Below, one piece after another: positions 47,143-57,023 of a DNA stretch of 64,000 nucleotides. The notes beneath the pieces were generated by a model. That model saw nothing but the letters and a program-made list of their open reading frames with translations, had not been told where the DNA came from and did not search any database. Positions within the stretch are counted from its first letter, which is position 1. The number at the start of each line of letters is the position of its first letter. A program made the position numbers and the translations under genes. The stretch covers positions 62,001-126,000 of the forward strand of contig NC_026737.1 in assembly GCF_000210295.1 (NCBI RefSeq), written 5' to 3'. The DNA is from Trypanosoma brucei gambiense DAL972. Taxonomy: Eukaryota; Euglenozoa; Kinetoplastea; Trypanosomatida; Trypanosomatidae.

Positions 47143-49206
47143 TTAACCCCAAGTAAGTGGGCGAATAAGTCTGAGGAGCTGATACACACATCGTCGTAAG
47201 AGGAAATTAGTTCGATGGAGGGCCATGAGTCGAACCTCTTCTCCTTTCTCCTTCAGCAGAAGTGTGTAGAGGTTGAGATGTGTCTCGTGGTCCTCTAGTA
47301 TTCGTAGGTCCGGCACATCGTCACGCTCCCTAAAGGCCGAAAAGGCGCAACAATGTGTCTGATACCTTATACTGTGCCACTCACCATCCGCCTCTGCTGT
47401 TAGGTCGGGGGAGTCTTCGGTGCCTAAATACACCTGCTTCGACATACGGAAGAGTGCTAGGTCTGCGTCTTCTCCGCACTTATTGTGCCGCGAACTAGCT
47501 ATGATGTAAAAGAGACAGAACTGTGCAATATCTGCATAAACTTTCTCCTCCAGCTCCGAGGACTTGGGCACAATGTCCTCAATAAACTCGGCATCTTCGT
47601 CGCGCAACATGAAGTTAAAGCCTGCTTGGGAGAGTAATCTCACCAGCGTAGCGGGCTCCAACCAATCCGCTCGCAAAGCCGCCAGCTCCGGGTCTCCAGG
47701 GGAAATAAGTTTGCACTTGGCATCACAGATAAGTATACGGAACTCGCGGTCACTTCCTTCGCCCCGGTGACGGCCTTCTAACACCATCATCACCTGATCG
47801 AAGCTCACCGGCTGCAGCCGCCACTGCTCATACGGCACATCAAGCCCTTTCCCCTGCAAAATGGTGAAGGTGCCAAATTCCCCTGTGGCGAAGCTACACA
47901 TTCGCTCCGGTCCCGTTGAATCTGGAGAACTTGATGTGTGGCTGCACGGCTCCCATTCTTTTGTCTTCTCTACCCATTTGCCAATTAGAAGCGTGGGCTG
48001 GCGCATGACAATCGTGGAGGGAACCTCAAATGACACCCGCAGAGCGGGATTTTCATCAGTGGCCTCTAGAACAGGTGGAGGGTACGGAACAACATGTAAC
48101 TTATGTGCTTCCTCCGTCTCAGAGCGATAAAGCCAGTCACCGCTTTGCTTTGGTCGCTCCGTAAAGCTCAATAGATCTATTTTTATCACACAAGGCAGTG
48201 CGTAGTATTCACGCCCGCCGGAGCCCCGACATCCATACGGGTCAAAACGGAGCTGGATGACGCGCAATGCAACGTTTTCCTTGCTCAACCCAAGCGCCTT
48301 AGGAAGCTTCGGTAGCGCACTGGATTTAGGATCCAGTCGCATGGAAACGACGGGAAATACAAGTGAAGCAAAGCTGCGAGTTGTTTCCTTCACCTTCACC
48401 CAAAGTCCAAATTTAGCGACAGGGTTCGCTGATGGCACGGCCACCGTGAGAAACTCACTGTCAGGTCCATCTAAAATCACATCGTAGTTTAGCAAAGTAT
48501 GAATTGTGACAAAGTCAAACGCAAACATCACCTGCTCATACACGTTCCCAATATTCTCACCGAAAAACTTCAGATCCTCTGTCTTTCCAAGTGTAAGGCA
48601 ACGATCCGCTTCCAGACGGATTGTCTCCACCAGATCGTACGCCATGACACACCGATTAAGCTCCTCATTCAACATCTTCCGACGTGCTGCTGGAGGAATT
48701 CCAAGTTCCCCTTGGTGAAATCGGTGAACACGCAGACTGCTATTGGAATTGTCGCGTTTGATATTGACTTCTACAGGCGGGGAATAATGACTGTAATGCT
48801 CCTCACTGTCCCTCCAGACGCTCAGAAATGTGTTGATTGCACTCTGAGACCTTATCGGTGGAAGGCGTGACGCCTCGGGAATGAGGCTCCACAGACGGTG
48901 TTTCTCGCATTCCTTGTAAGCGAGCTGCTCCTGCTCCACAAGTTCGTCTTCAAAGGCGGTGTAGACGTCTTGATCCAACCGAAGGCGTTCCTTTTCAGCG
49001 GCCTTGTCGAGTGAAAACTTCTGAAGAGCCACCCGATCGGTCTGCTCCATCTTCAGTCGCTCACGCTCATGCAGTTTGTACAACTTATCAGCCGTCTCCA
49101 CCGCCTTATTAATGGCGATTTGCGCCGGCTTAAGCTTTTTCGGCTTGTCATCCTTCCTGTCGTCCTTACCACCCCTGCCTATCACTTTCACAGTTTTAGG
49201 TGGCAT
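47143..49206 (-). CDS. Axonemal dynein-associated protein, DNAI7/CASC1/IC97 family
   Basis: The protein has 687 residues from ATG 49206. The N-terminus is Lys-rich and then a charged helix at about 30-115 (KLYKLHERERLKMEQTDR; EKERLRLDQDVYTAFEDE), as in CASC1 proteins. It continues with SAINTFLSVWRDSE. The central block contains AKFGLWVKVKETTRSFASLVF and VALRVIQLRFDPYG, which correspond in order to the conserved FGLWxN and (I)AVRxxxxxYD segments of the family. IC97/DNAI7 is an inner-arm dynein I1-associated protein that contacts tubulin and regulates flagellar beating. The predicted site of action is the flagellum, consistent with CFAP46-like and dynein-2 genes nearby, although gene order alone is weak evidence in trypanosomes. 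The acceptor AG at 49250-49251 gives a ~43-nt 5' UTR. Confidence 0.75.
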   Translation of the reverse strand: MPPKTVKVIGRGGKDDRKDDKPKKLKPAQIAINKAVETADKLYKLHERERLKMEQTDRVALQKFSLDKAAEKERLRLDQDVYTAFEDELVEQEQLAYKECEKHRLWSLIPEASRLPPIRSQSAINTFLSVWRDSEEHYSHYSPPVEVNIKRDNSNSSLRVHRFHQGELGIPPAARRKMLNEELNRCVMAYDLVETIRLEADRCLTLGKTEDLKFFGENIGNVYEQVMFAFDFVTIHTLLNYDVILDGPDSEFLTVAVPSANPVAKFGLWVKVKETTRSFASLVFPVVSMRLDPKSSALPKLPKALGLSKENVALRVIQLRFDPYGCRGSGGREYYALPCVIKIDLLSFTERPKQSGDWLYRSETEEAHKLHVVPYPPPVLEATDENPALRVSFEVPSTIVMRQPTLLIGKWVEKTKEWEPCSHTSSSPDSTGPERMCSFATGEFGTFTILQGKGLDVPYEQWRLQPVSFDQVMMVLEGRHRGEGSDREFRILICDAKCKLISPGDPELAALRADWLEPATLVRLLSQAGFNFMLRDEDAEFIEDIVPKSSELEEKVYADIAQFCLFYIIASSRHNKCGEDADLALFRMSKQVYLGTEDSPDLTAEADGEWHSIRYQTHCCAFSAFRERDDVPDLRILEDHETHLNLYTLLLKEKGEEVRLMALHRTNFLLRRCVYQLLRLIRPLTWG

Positions 49207-50750
49207 TGTTCCCTCCCACAGCTTCCGTTAGAGCTCGTGAAAGTCGGGTCTACAAAGACATCGAAGAAGAAAGTAAAAAGATGATGAAAATACAGAGGAA
49301 GGGGAAACAGTGAGCAGCTAATAATGCTCCTCAGGTCACTGAGTCACCGCGGCAGAGCACCAAGAATAGACAAATAGTTGGATGTCAGGTGAGGTTGAAG
49401 AAGTAGGGGGAGGGAAGCAACGAAAATTGAAAATATCCTTGAAGGTTTGCCTCAAATATCGCTTAGTCAATTATTATCCTCATATTATGGTGACCAATAT
49501 TACCCTCATCAATAACCAACCCAAAGTAGCCCCTCAAGGAGCTACCTTGGCACTTTCATCAGATAGAGGAGAAATCAGCACGCAACCTCTACACACTTTA
49601 TATGCAACTCCAACTGCTGGTCACCTCCCTCCACGTTGCATTTCCAGTTTCTGCTCTCGCACAGACCACACGAATCAACGCGCAGCAATTTAGTTTCCCA
49701 CACGCAAGTCTCCGCATACGCCCTTCCATTGAAGCACAACACAATCTCACAATGAGTGGGGAAGGGGAAAGATAAGAGAACACGTCTCTGTGAATTGTGG
49801 CGACATACATATGCGTGATCATCTACTACTCGTGATTCAAACGAACAGCGGTTGTCGTTCTTGTTGTTATTGTTTTTCCTAGCGACTAGCCCGCGCGTCT
49901 AAGGTACCAGTACCTCAACTCCCACTCCATAAAATGAGCGAAATGCTCGCTGACAACCTTCTCCAGACCTCGAATGTATGGAAAAGCAAGGTCACAGTGC
50001 AACGCGTGCACACATGAAAATAAAATATTTTGGTCAGTCTTAACGCTATTGTCTCCGAACCCAACTCTCTCAACGCAAAATTTGCGTACCGTGTAGGAAA
50101 GAGGGGAACTTGGTTTTTTCTTCCTTTATTACCATTATCGACCCCCTTAATAACCGCGGCAGGGCTCGCTGAGTGCCGAATTTGGGAGGAAATGAAAAAT
50201 ATAGGAACCCGGCGGTACCAACCACGACACGACCAGAATTTTTGTAAAAAAGAGGAAATAAAAGAAGGAACCGCTAGTTTCCCTCCTTTTCTCATACCCC
50301 CTCTTGAAACCGAAGCCGTTGCCGCCATTCCCGCTACCGCACCGGCGTTCGTTTCAACAACTCATCACTGAACACTATTCGAAATATTTATGTATGCTTC
50401 CGAGATATACATACACACACACGCATTTACATTTTTTGTGTACCCTTAACGCTAGTGATCGCGCGCTAGGTGGTGAACAAAAGGGTAGTAGGCGAATTAA
50501 ATATACAACATCCACAGCAGCCATACAAATGAGGAGTCGAAACTCACATTTTCTTCCCCCATCTAGAGGGGAGCAGCCGCAGCGTAACGAAAAGAATCGC
50601 GCGCCCTGCTACCACTGTAAGAAAACGTTTGTGAGAACGGTGCTCAAGCAAGGCCATGAGAGGCAAAAAGAAAATAAGAAAAATAAGAAAAGGGACCGAC
50701 ATGTTCCAATGCATACAGTGAACAAATATTTGAATAGTTTACATGGTGCC
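49207..50750. other. 1.5-kb intergenic region, no confident gene
   Basis: The 5' flank of the DNAI7-like gene (pyrimidine tract about 49260-49282, AG 49250-49251) and the 3' flank of the GAF gene. A 137-codon minus-strand frame starting with ATG at 50328 and plus-strand frames at 50030-50371 and 50304-50762 overlap one another and show no domain or similarity. I do not call them. Confidence 0.45.
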
Positions 50751-52709
50751 TCAACGAGGTGAGACACTGCGCCCTCCCTGGAGTCTGAATGGCCGCCGCG
50801 AAGCATAATCTGTTGTCCCAAAGCAGAGTCTTAAGGAGGGGTTCAGGTTGACCTCTTTGGTCACTGCCGAAACCGTCTTCCCCTTGTAACCTGGACCGTC
50901 ACCTGCCATGTTTGCGTAGTTAAATAAGCGCTCACGTTTCTCAGCGTTGGCATTGAAGAATCGAGCCTGCTCCCTCCGAAGTTGTGGATTGTACGAATAG
51001 ATGCGGACTTGGGGTACTGGAGAGGCACCAAACTTCAATTTTGACTCTACTGCCTCGAGGCGGCGCTCCATTTGTATGGCCTCCTCGAGTGTGAGTCGGC
51101 CACTCTTAACTTCTTCCTTAAGCTGTGGAGGAATCTCTTCAATGTCTGAATGAAGCAACGCTTTCGATATGAGCTCCTTTATTTGAAGTGTATTTTCCTG
51201 TCTTGCATGCAATTCTAGCGCTCGCAGGTACCGCCTCACCTCCTCCAGTGTACCCATGTTGCGTGATGCCCCAATACCATCCAGAACATTTTGCAACAAC
51301 ACCTGAAGTGTGTTCAACTGTTCGTTAGTGTGCTGGCAGTGCTCGTACATAATCCTGTTCTCTTCGTGACCCACTCGCCACAACTCTTCAAGTGCATTAA
51401 GGTCAAACTCCACACTGCTCAGCGCTCTATCCACCATATGTAATACCTCTAGTTTACGAGTCTTTCTGCGCTCTGCACGGGCTTGATAAATGACGTTGAT
51501 GGGTGCGCGGTGCACCAGAACCCTAGGTCGCATCTGTAGTGCCTTATTGCCCGCTATTGCGGCGTCTTCAACCTCATCCTCTATCAGCTGTGGCAGAAAA
51601 CTCGTATCGTTCCCATGTACGGGGTGCAACCCCAGGTGCTGATGAATCAAGTTACCAACAGGACGCATAAAACACTTCCCAGGATAGCGGGACAACAAGC
51701 AACCCAGTAGGCAAGCTGCTGTGAATAAGAAATTTTCATCCGTTTCATCAAACTCTCCAACCAAGTTGACAGATGTACCCTGCTTGTTCATCGCATGGAT
51801 CATACCATGTGTTTGCTTACCACGCTCGTTCGATATCACGGGAAATATTAAACAACTATTCATCGCTTTCCAACCGCTTTGCTCAATCTCCTCATCAGCC
51901 TCCTTGCGATCCCGCTCGATCATGGTGATTTCCTGTCGTTTCCGCCCATTAACCGCGATGCAGCTCTGACAGACAGTACGGTGGACCTCCTTCGCAAGAA
52001 TCAACTCCAAGTTCGTTCCCGCTAGCGGATCCCCCTTCGTCGCAGAAAAAGGGAAACGAGCACAGCAATTGAGGTTGCCATACTCATCGTAGAGGTAAAT
52101 GCGAACAACTTCACATCGCAGCGACACAGCAATTGACTCGGCAAATAATCCAGTAGTGGCTGACATCGCTTCCGTCACCGAAAGAACTCTTACCTCGGAA
52201 GTACCCTTCATCCCAGTTCCTCGTTTACCATTTTTGCCCTTTGCCATTGGCGGGCACTCCACATTAGCCGGTGCCTGATGTGGAGGTGATTTATCCGGTT
52301 TCTGAGGCGATACGCCCAACGACGATGCTGACTTCTGCTGGCGGTACTGCACTTCATTTGCTTCCTCCATCTTGTGGAACGCAGACCTATAACCAGCCTC
52401 TACGTGCTTGTAAGCTTCACGTAGTTGCTGATTCATCATGGTATGAACATCTTTCAGTAACTGCCCTACATGCGGCACCGCGTATTCTTCGCAGCGAACG
52501 GCTATTTCATTTAGTGTGAAACTTATTTCATCCGATACAAGGTCTAGTGTTGTGGGTAACTTGTGTATCTTCTTTGACATAGCCGAGTGCTCGATTTCTA
52601 GTGTCTTCTTTAGCTCCATAACTTGCTTCACGCGCAGCTCCGCGTGCTTCATCTGCAACCGCTGCAACAGAGGATCTTGAGCATCAGGAAGCACTTCCAC
52701 AAAATCCAT
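50751..52709 (-). CDS. GAF-domain protein with coiled coils
   Basis: The protein has 652 residues from ATG 52709. A helical N-terminus (about 10-125) and a low-complexity linker precede a GAF domain at about 190-340. Its markers are VVRIYLYDEYGNLNCCARFP, the helix IAKEV-type segment with a CQSC pair, a strand SCLIFPVISN, and GMIHAMNKQG followed by FDETDENFLFTAACLLGCLL. The C-terminal half is coiled coil (LNALEELWRVGHEENRI) and then a basic tail with Ser. GAF domains bind small ligands such as cyclic nucleotides or mediate dimerisation; I see no phosphodiesterase or kinase catalytic domain. Cellular role unknown; a flagellar or cytoskeletal scaffold is plausible from the layout only. Confidence 0.8.
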   Translation of the reverse strand: MDFVEVLPDAQDPLLQRLQMKHAELRVKQVMELKKTLEIEHSAMSKKIHKLPTTLDLVSDEISFTLNEIAVRCEEYAVPHVGQLLKDVHTMMNQQLREAYKHVEAGYRSAFHKMEEANEVQYRQQKSASSLGVSPQKPDKSPPHQAPANVECPPMAKGKNGKRGTGMKGTSEVRVLSVTEAMSATTGLFAESIAVSLRCEVVRIYLYDEYGNLNCCARFPFSATKGDPLAGTNLELILAKEVHRTVCQSCIAVNGRKRQEITMIERDRKEADEEIEQSGWKAMNSCLIFPVISNERGKQTHGMIHAMNKQGTSVNLVGEFDETDENFLFTAACLLGCLLSRYPGKCFMRPVGNLIHQHLGLHPVHGNDTSFLPQLIEDEVEDAAIAGNKALQMRPRVLVHRAPINVIYQARAERRKTRKLEVLHMVDRALSSVEFDLNALEELWRVGHEENRIMYEHCQHTNEQLNTLQVLLQNVLDGIGASRNMGTLEEVRRYLRALELHARQENTLQIKELISKALLHSDIEEIPPQLKEEVKSGRLTLEEAIQMERRLEAVESKLKFGASPVPQVRIYSYNPQLRREQARFFNANAEKRERLFNYANMAGDGPGYKGKTVSAVTKEVNLNPSLRLCFGTTDYASRRPFRLQGGRSVSPR

Positions 52710-52997
52710 CGCTCCTCAAGAAACTAACTAAAGTGGTTCCACAACGGAATATATATATATATTGTGTATAATGTTCGTGAACTTTGTTTCCCCTCCCCCC
52801 TCCGGTGGTCTTTGCTGACCTTCGCGGAATAAAAGTAACTGAAGAAAGAAGCGCGTGAATAACATTAACAACAGCCTATTTCGGATGTCCATTCGGTATC
52901 ACAGATGGGAAAAGGAAAGATTAAATGTATGAACAGGAATGCAAGAAGTTTTCGAAAACACAGCAAATGACTCAATAGTCGATGTTTCAACTCTCAG

Positions 52998-54137
52998 CTA
53001 CTTTAAATCGGAAACCAATGGCGTTAAGCGTGAAAAAACAACAGAGTGCCGTACGTTGTGTTGTTCTAGGCACCGCAACACACATCTTGCATCACGTAAC
53101 GAAAACCGTCCGAGCAACGCCTCCGTACGGCTTAGAAGTGCAGGTAGTAACCGGCGTAGCTCGCGCGCACACGCTAACGCAATGCTATTATTCGCACGGG
53201 ATACATTTAGCAACGCCACGTACTTACACACACTTCCCAGTTCAGTGGGTTTGAGCTCTACGCATAAAACCGTGCATCGGTCGAGAACAGCGCCCGCGTA
53301 CGCCTCATGGCAGCAGTTCAATAGCGATATAGCCTCCAATGCGTAAATGACATCTCTCACTGTGTATGAATTCACTGTCACCGTTGCCCGGCGTGAGATG
53401 CAACGAACAACATCTACACTACTTCGCTCACGTAGTCGCACCATGGATGAAAGCACAGTGAGTGATTGGCGTGAGTCGAGGGTGGCACCAAGCAGACGAA
53501 ACAACATATTGTCAAGTGACGGGATGGGCATACGACAGCGCTTTACAAGAAGGGAGATGAGACGTAAGACACAAACAAGTTCTTCCAAGGAGGCCCTTAG
53601 CGTGTACTGCTTTCCTGTTACCCATCCGCAGAGTTGACGTAATGTTTGTGTGTCCCCCAACTCTAGGTCTACCGCTACAGTAAGCAGAACCATGCATTCC
53701 TCAGGGCCTGTTACAAAAGAGGCACTACGCTGAAGCAAAGCGCAGAGCCAATCGTTCACACCAGGAGAGAAAAAAGGTGAAACACCCGACCATTCGTCAT
53801 CTTGCTTGAAACCTGCCGTCCCTTGTTGTACTTTCCTTCCAAGATACCGCGCAGATTTAGCCAAAGATGTTAACATAAGAAAACAGTCCCCTCGTCCACA
53901 CTCACCCAACCAATTGGTGTACTCCCCCTCAATTTTCCGAACCACGCCGCGGATACGTTTACGCTTGATGGATTCCGGATTGTCCCCCTCAACAACCTTG
54001 CAAAGAAGCCTCGCGTGATCAACAGCACCGTGCGGTACCTCAACGTTGCCAGATGCTGAACAAACCCTCAGCCCCATCCGCGACACCGTAAACCGATGAA
54101 AGACCGTAAAGTGGGTTGCAATTGGAATGCGCCGCAT
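52998..54137 (-). CDS. Helical-repeat protein, probably mitochondrial
   Basis: A 379-residue protein from ATG 54137 that I do not recognise by family. The first ~22 residues (MRRIPIATHFTVFHRFTVSR) are basic and amphipathic with no acidic residues, a good mitochondrial targeting peptide. The rest is helical with repeated Leu-rich units of about 35-40 residues (ELVCVLRLISLLVKRCR; LRDARCVLRCLEQHN), like the octotricopeptide/FAST-type helical repeat proteins that bind mitochondrial RNA or ribosomes in kinetoplastids. No RAP domain or PPR consensus is clear. The acceptor AG at 54152-54153 leaves a 14-nt 5' UTR that includes an out-of-frame ATG at 54144. Confidence 0.75.
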   Translation of the reverse strand: MRRIPIATHFTVFHRFTVSRMGLRVCSASGNVEVPHGAVDHARLLCKVVEGDNPESIKRKRIRGVVRKIEGEYTNWLGECGRGDCFLMLTSLAKSARYLGRKVQQGTAGFKQDDEWSGVSPFFSPGVNDWLCALLQRSASFVTGPEECMVLLTVAVDLELGDTQTLRQLCGWVTGKQYTLRASLEELVCVLRLISLLVKRCRMPIPSLDNMLFRLLGATLDSRQSLTVLSSMVRLRERSSVDVVRCISRRATVTVNSYTVRDVIYALEAISLLNCCHEAYAGAVLDRCTVLCVELKPTELGSVCKYVALLNVSRANNSIALACARELRRLLPALLSRTEALLGRFSLRDARCVLRCLEQHNVRHSVVFSRLTPLVSDLK

Positions 54138-54218
54138 CTTTCATTGCTAAACTATAACCAAACACATCACAAAGAAAAAGAAAAAAAAAAAACGACAACA
54201 ATAACAATAACAAGAGGT

Positions 54219-54242
54219 AATATATATATATATATATATATA
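54219..54242. repeat. (TA)n microsatellite
   Basis: An uninterrupted TA run of about 24 nt in the spacer upstream of the helical-repeat gene. Similar TA runs occur at 57162-57180, 58205-58224 and 59117-59140. Confidence 0.95.
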
Positions 54243-54604
54243 ATAGGGGTAGGAATCGGAGACTTAGAAATTTAAAAATAGTGCAGAATAAATTCAAGAG
54301 CGGAGACAAGAATCAAAAAGTACAGAGTTGCCATTCACGTAGCTAACAAGGACGCACCTCAGGGAAATATTAACGACGCGTAAAGAACTCGAGAGGCGTT
54401 TGTGCCGGGGAGAAGCGCTTCACCAAACAAAATATCTGCATGGTGGTTTCCCAAACCAGTCGGTAGAGAAGGCATAGACCAACATAAAGGTTTGCCGACG
54501 AATTTGAACGGGGCAAATAATATTTTTTTTTAAAAAAAAAAAGGGAAACCAGGCACTCGAAACAACCATACCGTCTACAAAATTTAGCCTCAACGTACCT
54601 CCAT

Positions 54605-54605
<1 letters not shown>

Positions 54606-54633
<28 letters not shown>
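54606..54633. repeat. (CA)14 microsatellite
   Basis: A perfect 28-nt CA run on the plus strand, shorter than but otherwise like the one at 45710-45751. Confidence 0.95.
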
Positions 54634-54637
<4 letters not shown>

Positions 54638-54755
54638 AAAAAGAAAAAAAAGGGATAAATGGTGTGGCGAGAGCAGTTCCTTGCAAGGAGCACAACCATC
54701 CCCATACAGCCCATCAACGTTACTTCACCGGCATATTACAAAATAAGGCAGTTCT

Positions 54756-55754
54756 TCACCCACAGGTACGCTTCCTACCGACATGCAGCCCAGCACTCTC
54801 CGGAACCCCTAAGCTCTCAAGAACATCATAAGGCATTGCATAAACTGGATTGATATCCCTAAGCGGATAGTCCTCGTATCCCAAGAGGCTGAGGCCACAA
54901 AGTCCGTAAAATGTATGATACACGTCCGCTTGGTTACCGGGTTTATCAGCAATACCGCCATCTTCCGAGTCCTGGCAAGCAAGTACAAAGCGGAAAAGTG
55001 CATGACGGTCGATCCACTCAGTATAACCTAACATCGATAGGGATGACACAACCCACCAACTGTAGCACACGTCAGCCTTTTTCTCCGGGCGCCCGTTTAA
55101 CCCACCCGACGGCAACTGACGCATTGCCAACCAACCCGCAAGTTGCTCCTTATCTATGCGATCCAGAGCTCCAGCAATACGAAGAGATCCAACGCAGCAA
55201 AATATTTGACCGGCGTGGCTTTCAGCACCTGGTGCGAGCCCGAACCCACCATCCCAATTCTGGCACCGCAACATCCATTCCACCGCAGCCTTCACGTTTA
55301 TGAGTTCCAGTTTCCCCAAGAGCTGCAAGCAATTCATTGCCACGTAAACAAATCGTGTATCAACTTCTCCCCACTCGTCTCCCTGAAAGGAGCCATCAGG
55401 TAGCTGCATAGAAGCAACCCAGCGAGCACACTTCTCTGCATCAATGGCGTCTGTAGCATGCAACAAGCACAGGAGTTGCACCGCACTTAAGGTGTACAAC
55501 ATGTGGGAGTCCTGCCCAATGTTCCCACCGAACCCACCGTCACTGTTCCAGCATTTGACAACAAAATCAACCAACTCCTCCCGCTTCAAAATGTCGTCAT
55601 GGCCCAACAACTTCATGGCACCTAAACACCAAAAGACACCGTTCATTTTTAGATGTTGCGATGTCCAGTACTTCATTTTATCTTTGTGGTCATCTAATTT
55701 GGTTAGGAAGCGGAGGTGTAAGTCCGCCAAAAGCGTGTTTGGCGCTCCAAACAT
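54756..55754 (-). CDS. RABGGTB: Rab geranylgeranyltransferase (GGTase-II) beta subunit
   Basis: The protein has 332 residues from ATG 55754 (an open frame upstream begins with TTG), the family's usual length. It consists of prenyltransferase beta-subunit alpha-alpha barrel repeats, visible as recurring GGFGG/GGFGL/GGLNG/GGI motifs (WNSDGGFGG, WDGGFGL, SGGLNGR, EDGGIAD). The zinc ligands are present: Asp and Cys in KADVCYSWW at residues 228 and 230, and His in DVYHTFYG at 280, matching D238, C240 and H290 of the mammalian enzyme. With the alpha subunit and REP it attaches geranylgeranyl groups to the C-terminal cysteines of Rab GTPases. RabGGTB rather than FTB or GGTI-beta is supported by the lack of extended N- and C-terminal regions. 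The acceptor AG at 55771-55772 gives a 16-nt 5' UTR and excludes the TTG extension. Confidence 0.93.
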   Translation of the reverse strand: MFGAPNTLLADLHLRFLTKLDDHKDKMKYWTSQHLKMNGVFWCLGAMKLLGHDDILKREELVDFVVKCWNSDGGFGGNIGQDSHMLYTLSAVQLLCLLHATDAIDAEKCARWVASMQLPDGSFQGDEWGEVDTRFVYVAMNCLQLLGKLELINVKAAVEWMLRCQNWDGGFGLAPGAESHAGQIFCCVGSLRIAGALDRIDKEQLAGWLAMRQLPSGGLNGRPEKKADVCYSWWVVSSLSMLGYTEWIDRHALFRFVLACQDSEDGGIADKPGNQADVYHTFYGLCGLSLLGYEDYPLRDINPVYAMPYDVLESLGVPESAGLHVGRKRTCG

Positions 55755-56044
55755 ACAAACTGACAAAAATCTCAAAAAGAAAGAAAAAGAAAAATTGAGG
55801 GCAGCGATGGTTGCAAGTAAGTTGTGCAGGGGAAGGCAGAGTCAACCAGTGAGAAGATTTCGCATGGTTTCAAGTACTGTAGCTCAAAGGAACCGCCGTG
55901 AGTGACTTGTTCAAGTAGACGAGCGAAGCCGAAAACGGAAAGAACGTCAACATGGCAGCAGAACCCAGAGGAAAATGCGTCACATGCGCATTTTCCTCCT
56001 TTCTCTTTCCTCCTACGTGCCACCTCGGACCACCTCATTTACAC

Positions 56045-56797
56045 CTACGTAAACGGGCTAACGGCACGCTTAGCGACTGACCTTACAGCATGAGCCATGT
56101 TGTAGTGTAACCTCTCATCATGTAGCGACGTGGCTGCGGAGTCACTAAGAAACTCAACAAGTGCCTTCTTCACTTCGGGATCCCGCAGGAGTCCCTTTAC
56201 AAGATCCTTCGCAATCAAGCGCACCTGCTCCTGTATCCATGGGTCAAGCAGCGTCATAAGTACGAATTTTTTAGTGACCTCCTGCGTGTAGTGATCCTCA
56301 AATAAAGACCGGAGGAACGAAGAAACGGCAATCATGCTATCGTCCTCCTGCAGAACCCGCACCACCAACCCAACAACAAGTTCCACCGACTTTTGATCCT
56401 TCAAGACACTCTCTACAACCTCTTTTGACAAATTCGTCGCCCGCTCGCGCAAACGCGCATCCCCCAACGCCTCTGAAGCCACCGCGGCTGTATGGTGAAC
56501 GGTATCATCTTTCATGGAAACATAAAGAAAGAAACCAACGGCGCCAATACCCGTCACTGCGCCAATACTCGCGACAAGGCCCTGCTGCCATGATGAGAAA
56601 AGACATCTCCAGAAACCCTCCGGTGCCGCATTAACCGCAACCGTTTGGTGAACACCTGATGAGGCACCGGCGCCACCACCAGCCGAATTCGCTTCCGCAC
56701 CCGCAAACCGAAAACATTCGCGTCTCGGGGGAAACCACCGGTACGCGGCAGAAGCACCCGTGAAGATGCTCCAAACATAAGTTTGCCGCCTAATCAT
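56045..56797 (-). CDS. Single-pass membrane protein, probably mitochondrial
   Basis: A 250-residue protein from ATG 56797 that I do not recognise. The N-terminus (MIRRQTYVWSIF, then RWFPPRRECFRF) is Arg-rich and lacks acidic residues, consistent with a mitochondrial presequence. A Gly/Ala linker follows, then one membrane helix at about 72-95 (LVASIGAVTGIGAVGFFLYV), then a soluble helical domain of repeated amphipathic helices (SVELVVGLVVRVLQEDD; PEVKKALVEFLSDSA). The open frame upstream of ATG 56797 is only the translated AT/TG-rich pyrimidine tract (runs of Tyr and Cys) and is removed by the AG at 56800-56801, which sits 2 nt before the start codon. Confidence 0.78.
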   Translation of the reverse strand: MIRRQTYVWSIFTGASAAYRWFPPRRECFRFAGAEANSAGGGAGASSGVHQTVAVNAAPEGFWRCLFSSWQQGLVASIGAVTGIGAVGFFLYVSMKDDTVHHTAAVASEALGDARLRERATNLSKEVVESVLKDQKSVELVVGLVVRVLQEDDSMIAVSSFLRSLFEDHYTQEVTKKFVLMTLLDPWIQEQVRLIAKDLVKGLLRDPEVKKALVEFLSDSAATSLHDERLHYNMAHAVRSVAKRAVSPFT

Positions 56798-56976
56798 GTC
56801 TGCGACGTCACACACGCACACGCACAAATTAAAAAAAAAAATGACAACACAACAACAACAACAATAATAATAATAATAATAATAACAGCAAAAAAGAGCA
56901 ATTAGGGTAATTAATGTCACTGTAAGTTTTTTAAAAAAAAAAGAAAGAAAGAAAGAAAGAAAAGAGAGAAAAGAGG

Positions 56977-57023
56977 TTTAGAATTAGGATTAGGATTAAG
57001 CTTAGGCTTAGGCTTAGGCTTAG
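56977..57023. repeat. Telomere-like degenerate hexamer array
   Basis: Eight consecutive hexamer-phased units of the form NTTAGN: one TTTAGA, two ATTAGG, one ATTAAG, three CTTAGG and a final partial CTTAG. They differ from the kinetoplastid telomere unit TTAGGG mainly at one position per repeat. Confidence 0.85.

Larger units (their letters stand above)
54138..54755. other. Intergenic region with several simple repeats
   Basis: The 5' flank of the helical-repeat gene: pyrimidine tract (minus) at about 54168-54193, AGs at 54152-54153 and 54147-54148. A TA repeat is at 54219-54242, a T9A11 block at 54523-54542, and a CA repeat at 54606-54633. No gene is seen. Confidence 0.5.

Noticed and set aside
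49915..50762. Overlapping frames of 113-152 codons (minus 49915-50328; plus 50030-50371 and 50304-50762)
   Set aside because: They overlap each other on opposite strands, show no domain or targeting feature, and the plus-strand ones oppose the transcription direction of every other gene.
56798..56920. N-terminal extension of the membrane protein with Tyr and Cys runs
   Set aside because: It is the translated ATA/CAA repeat pyrimidine tract, starts without ATG, and is removed by the acceptor AG at 56800-56801.
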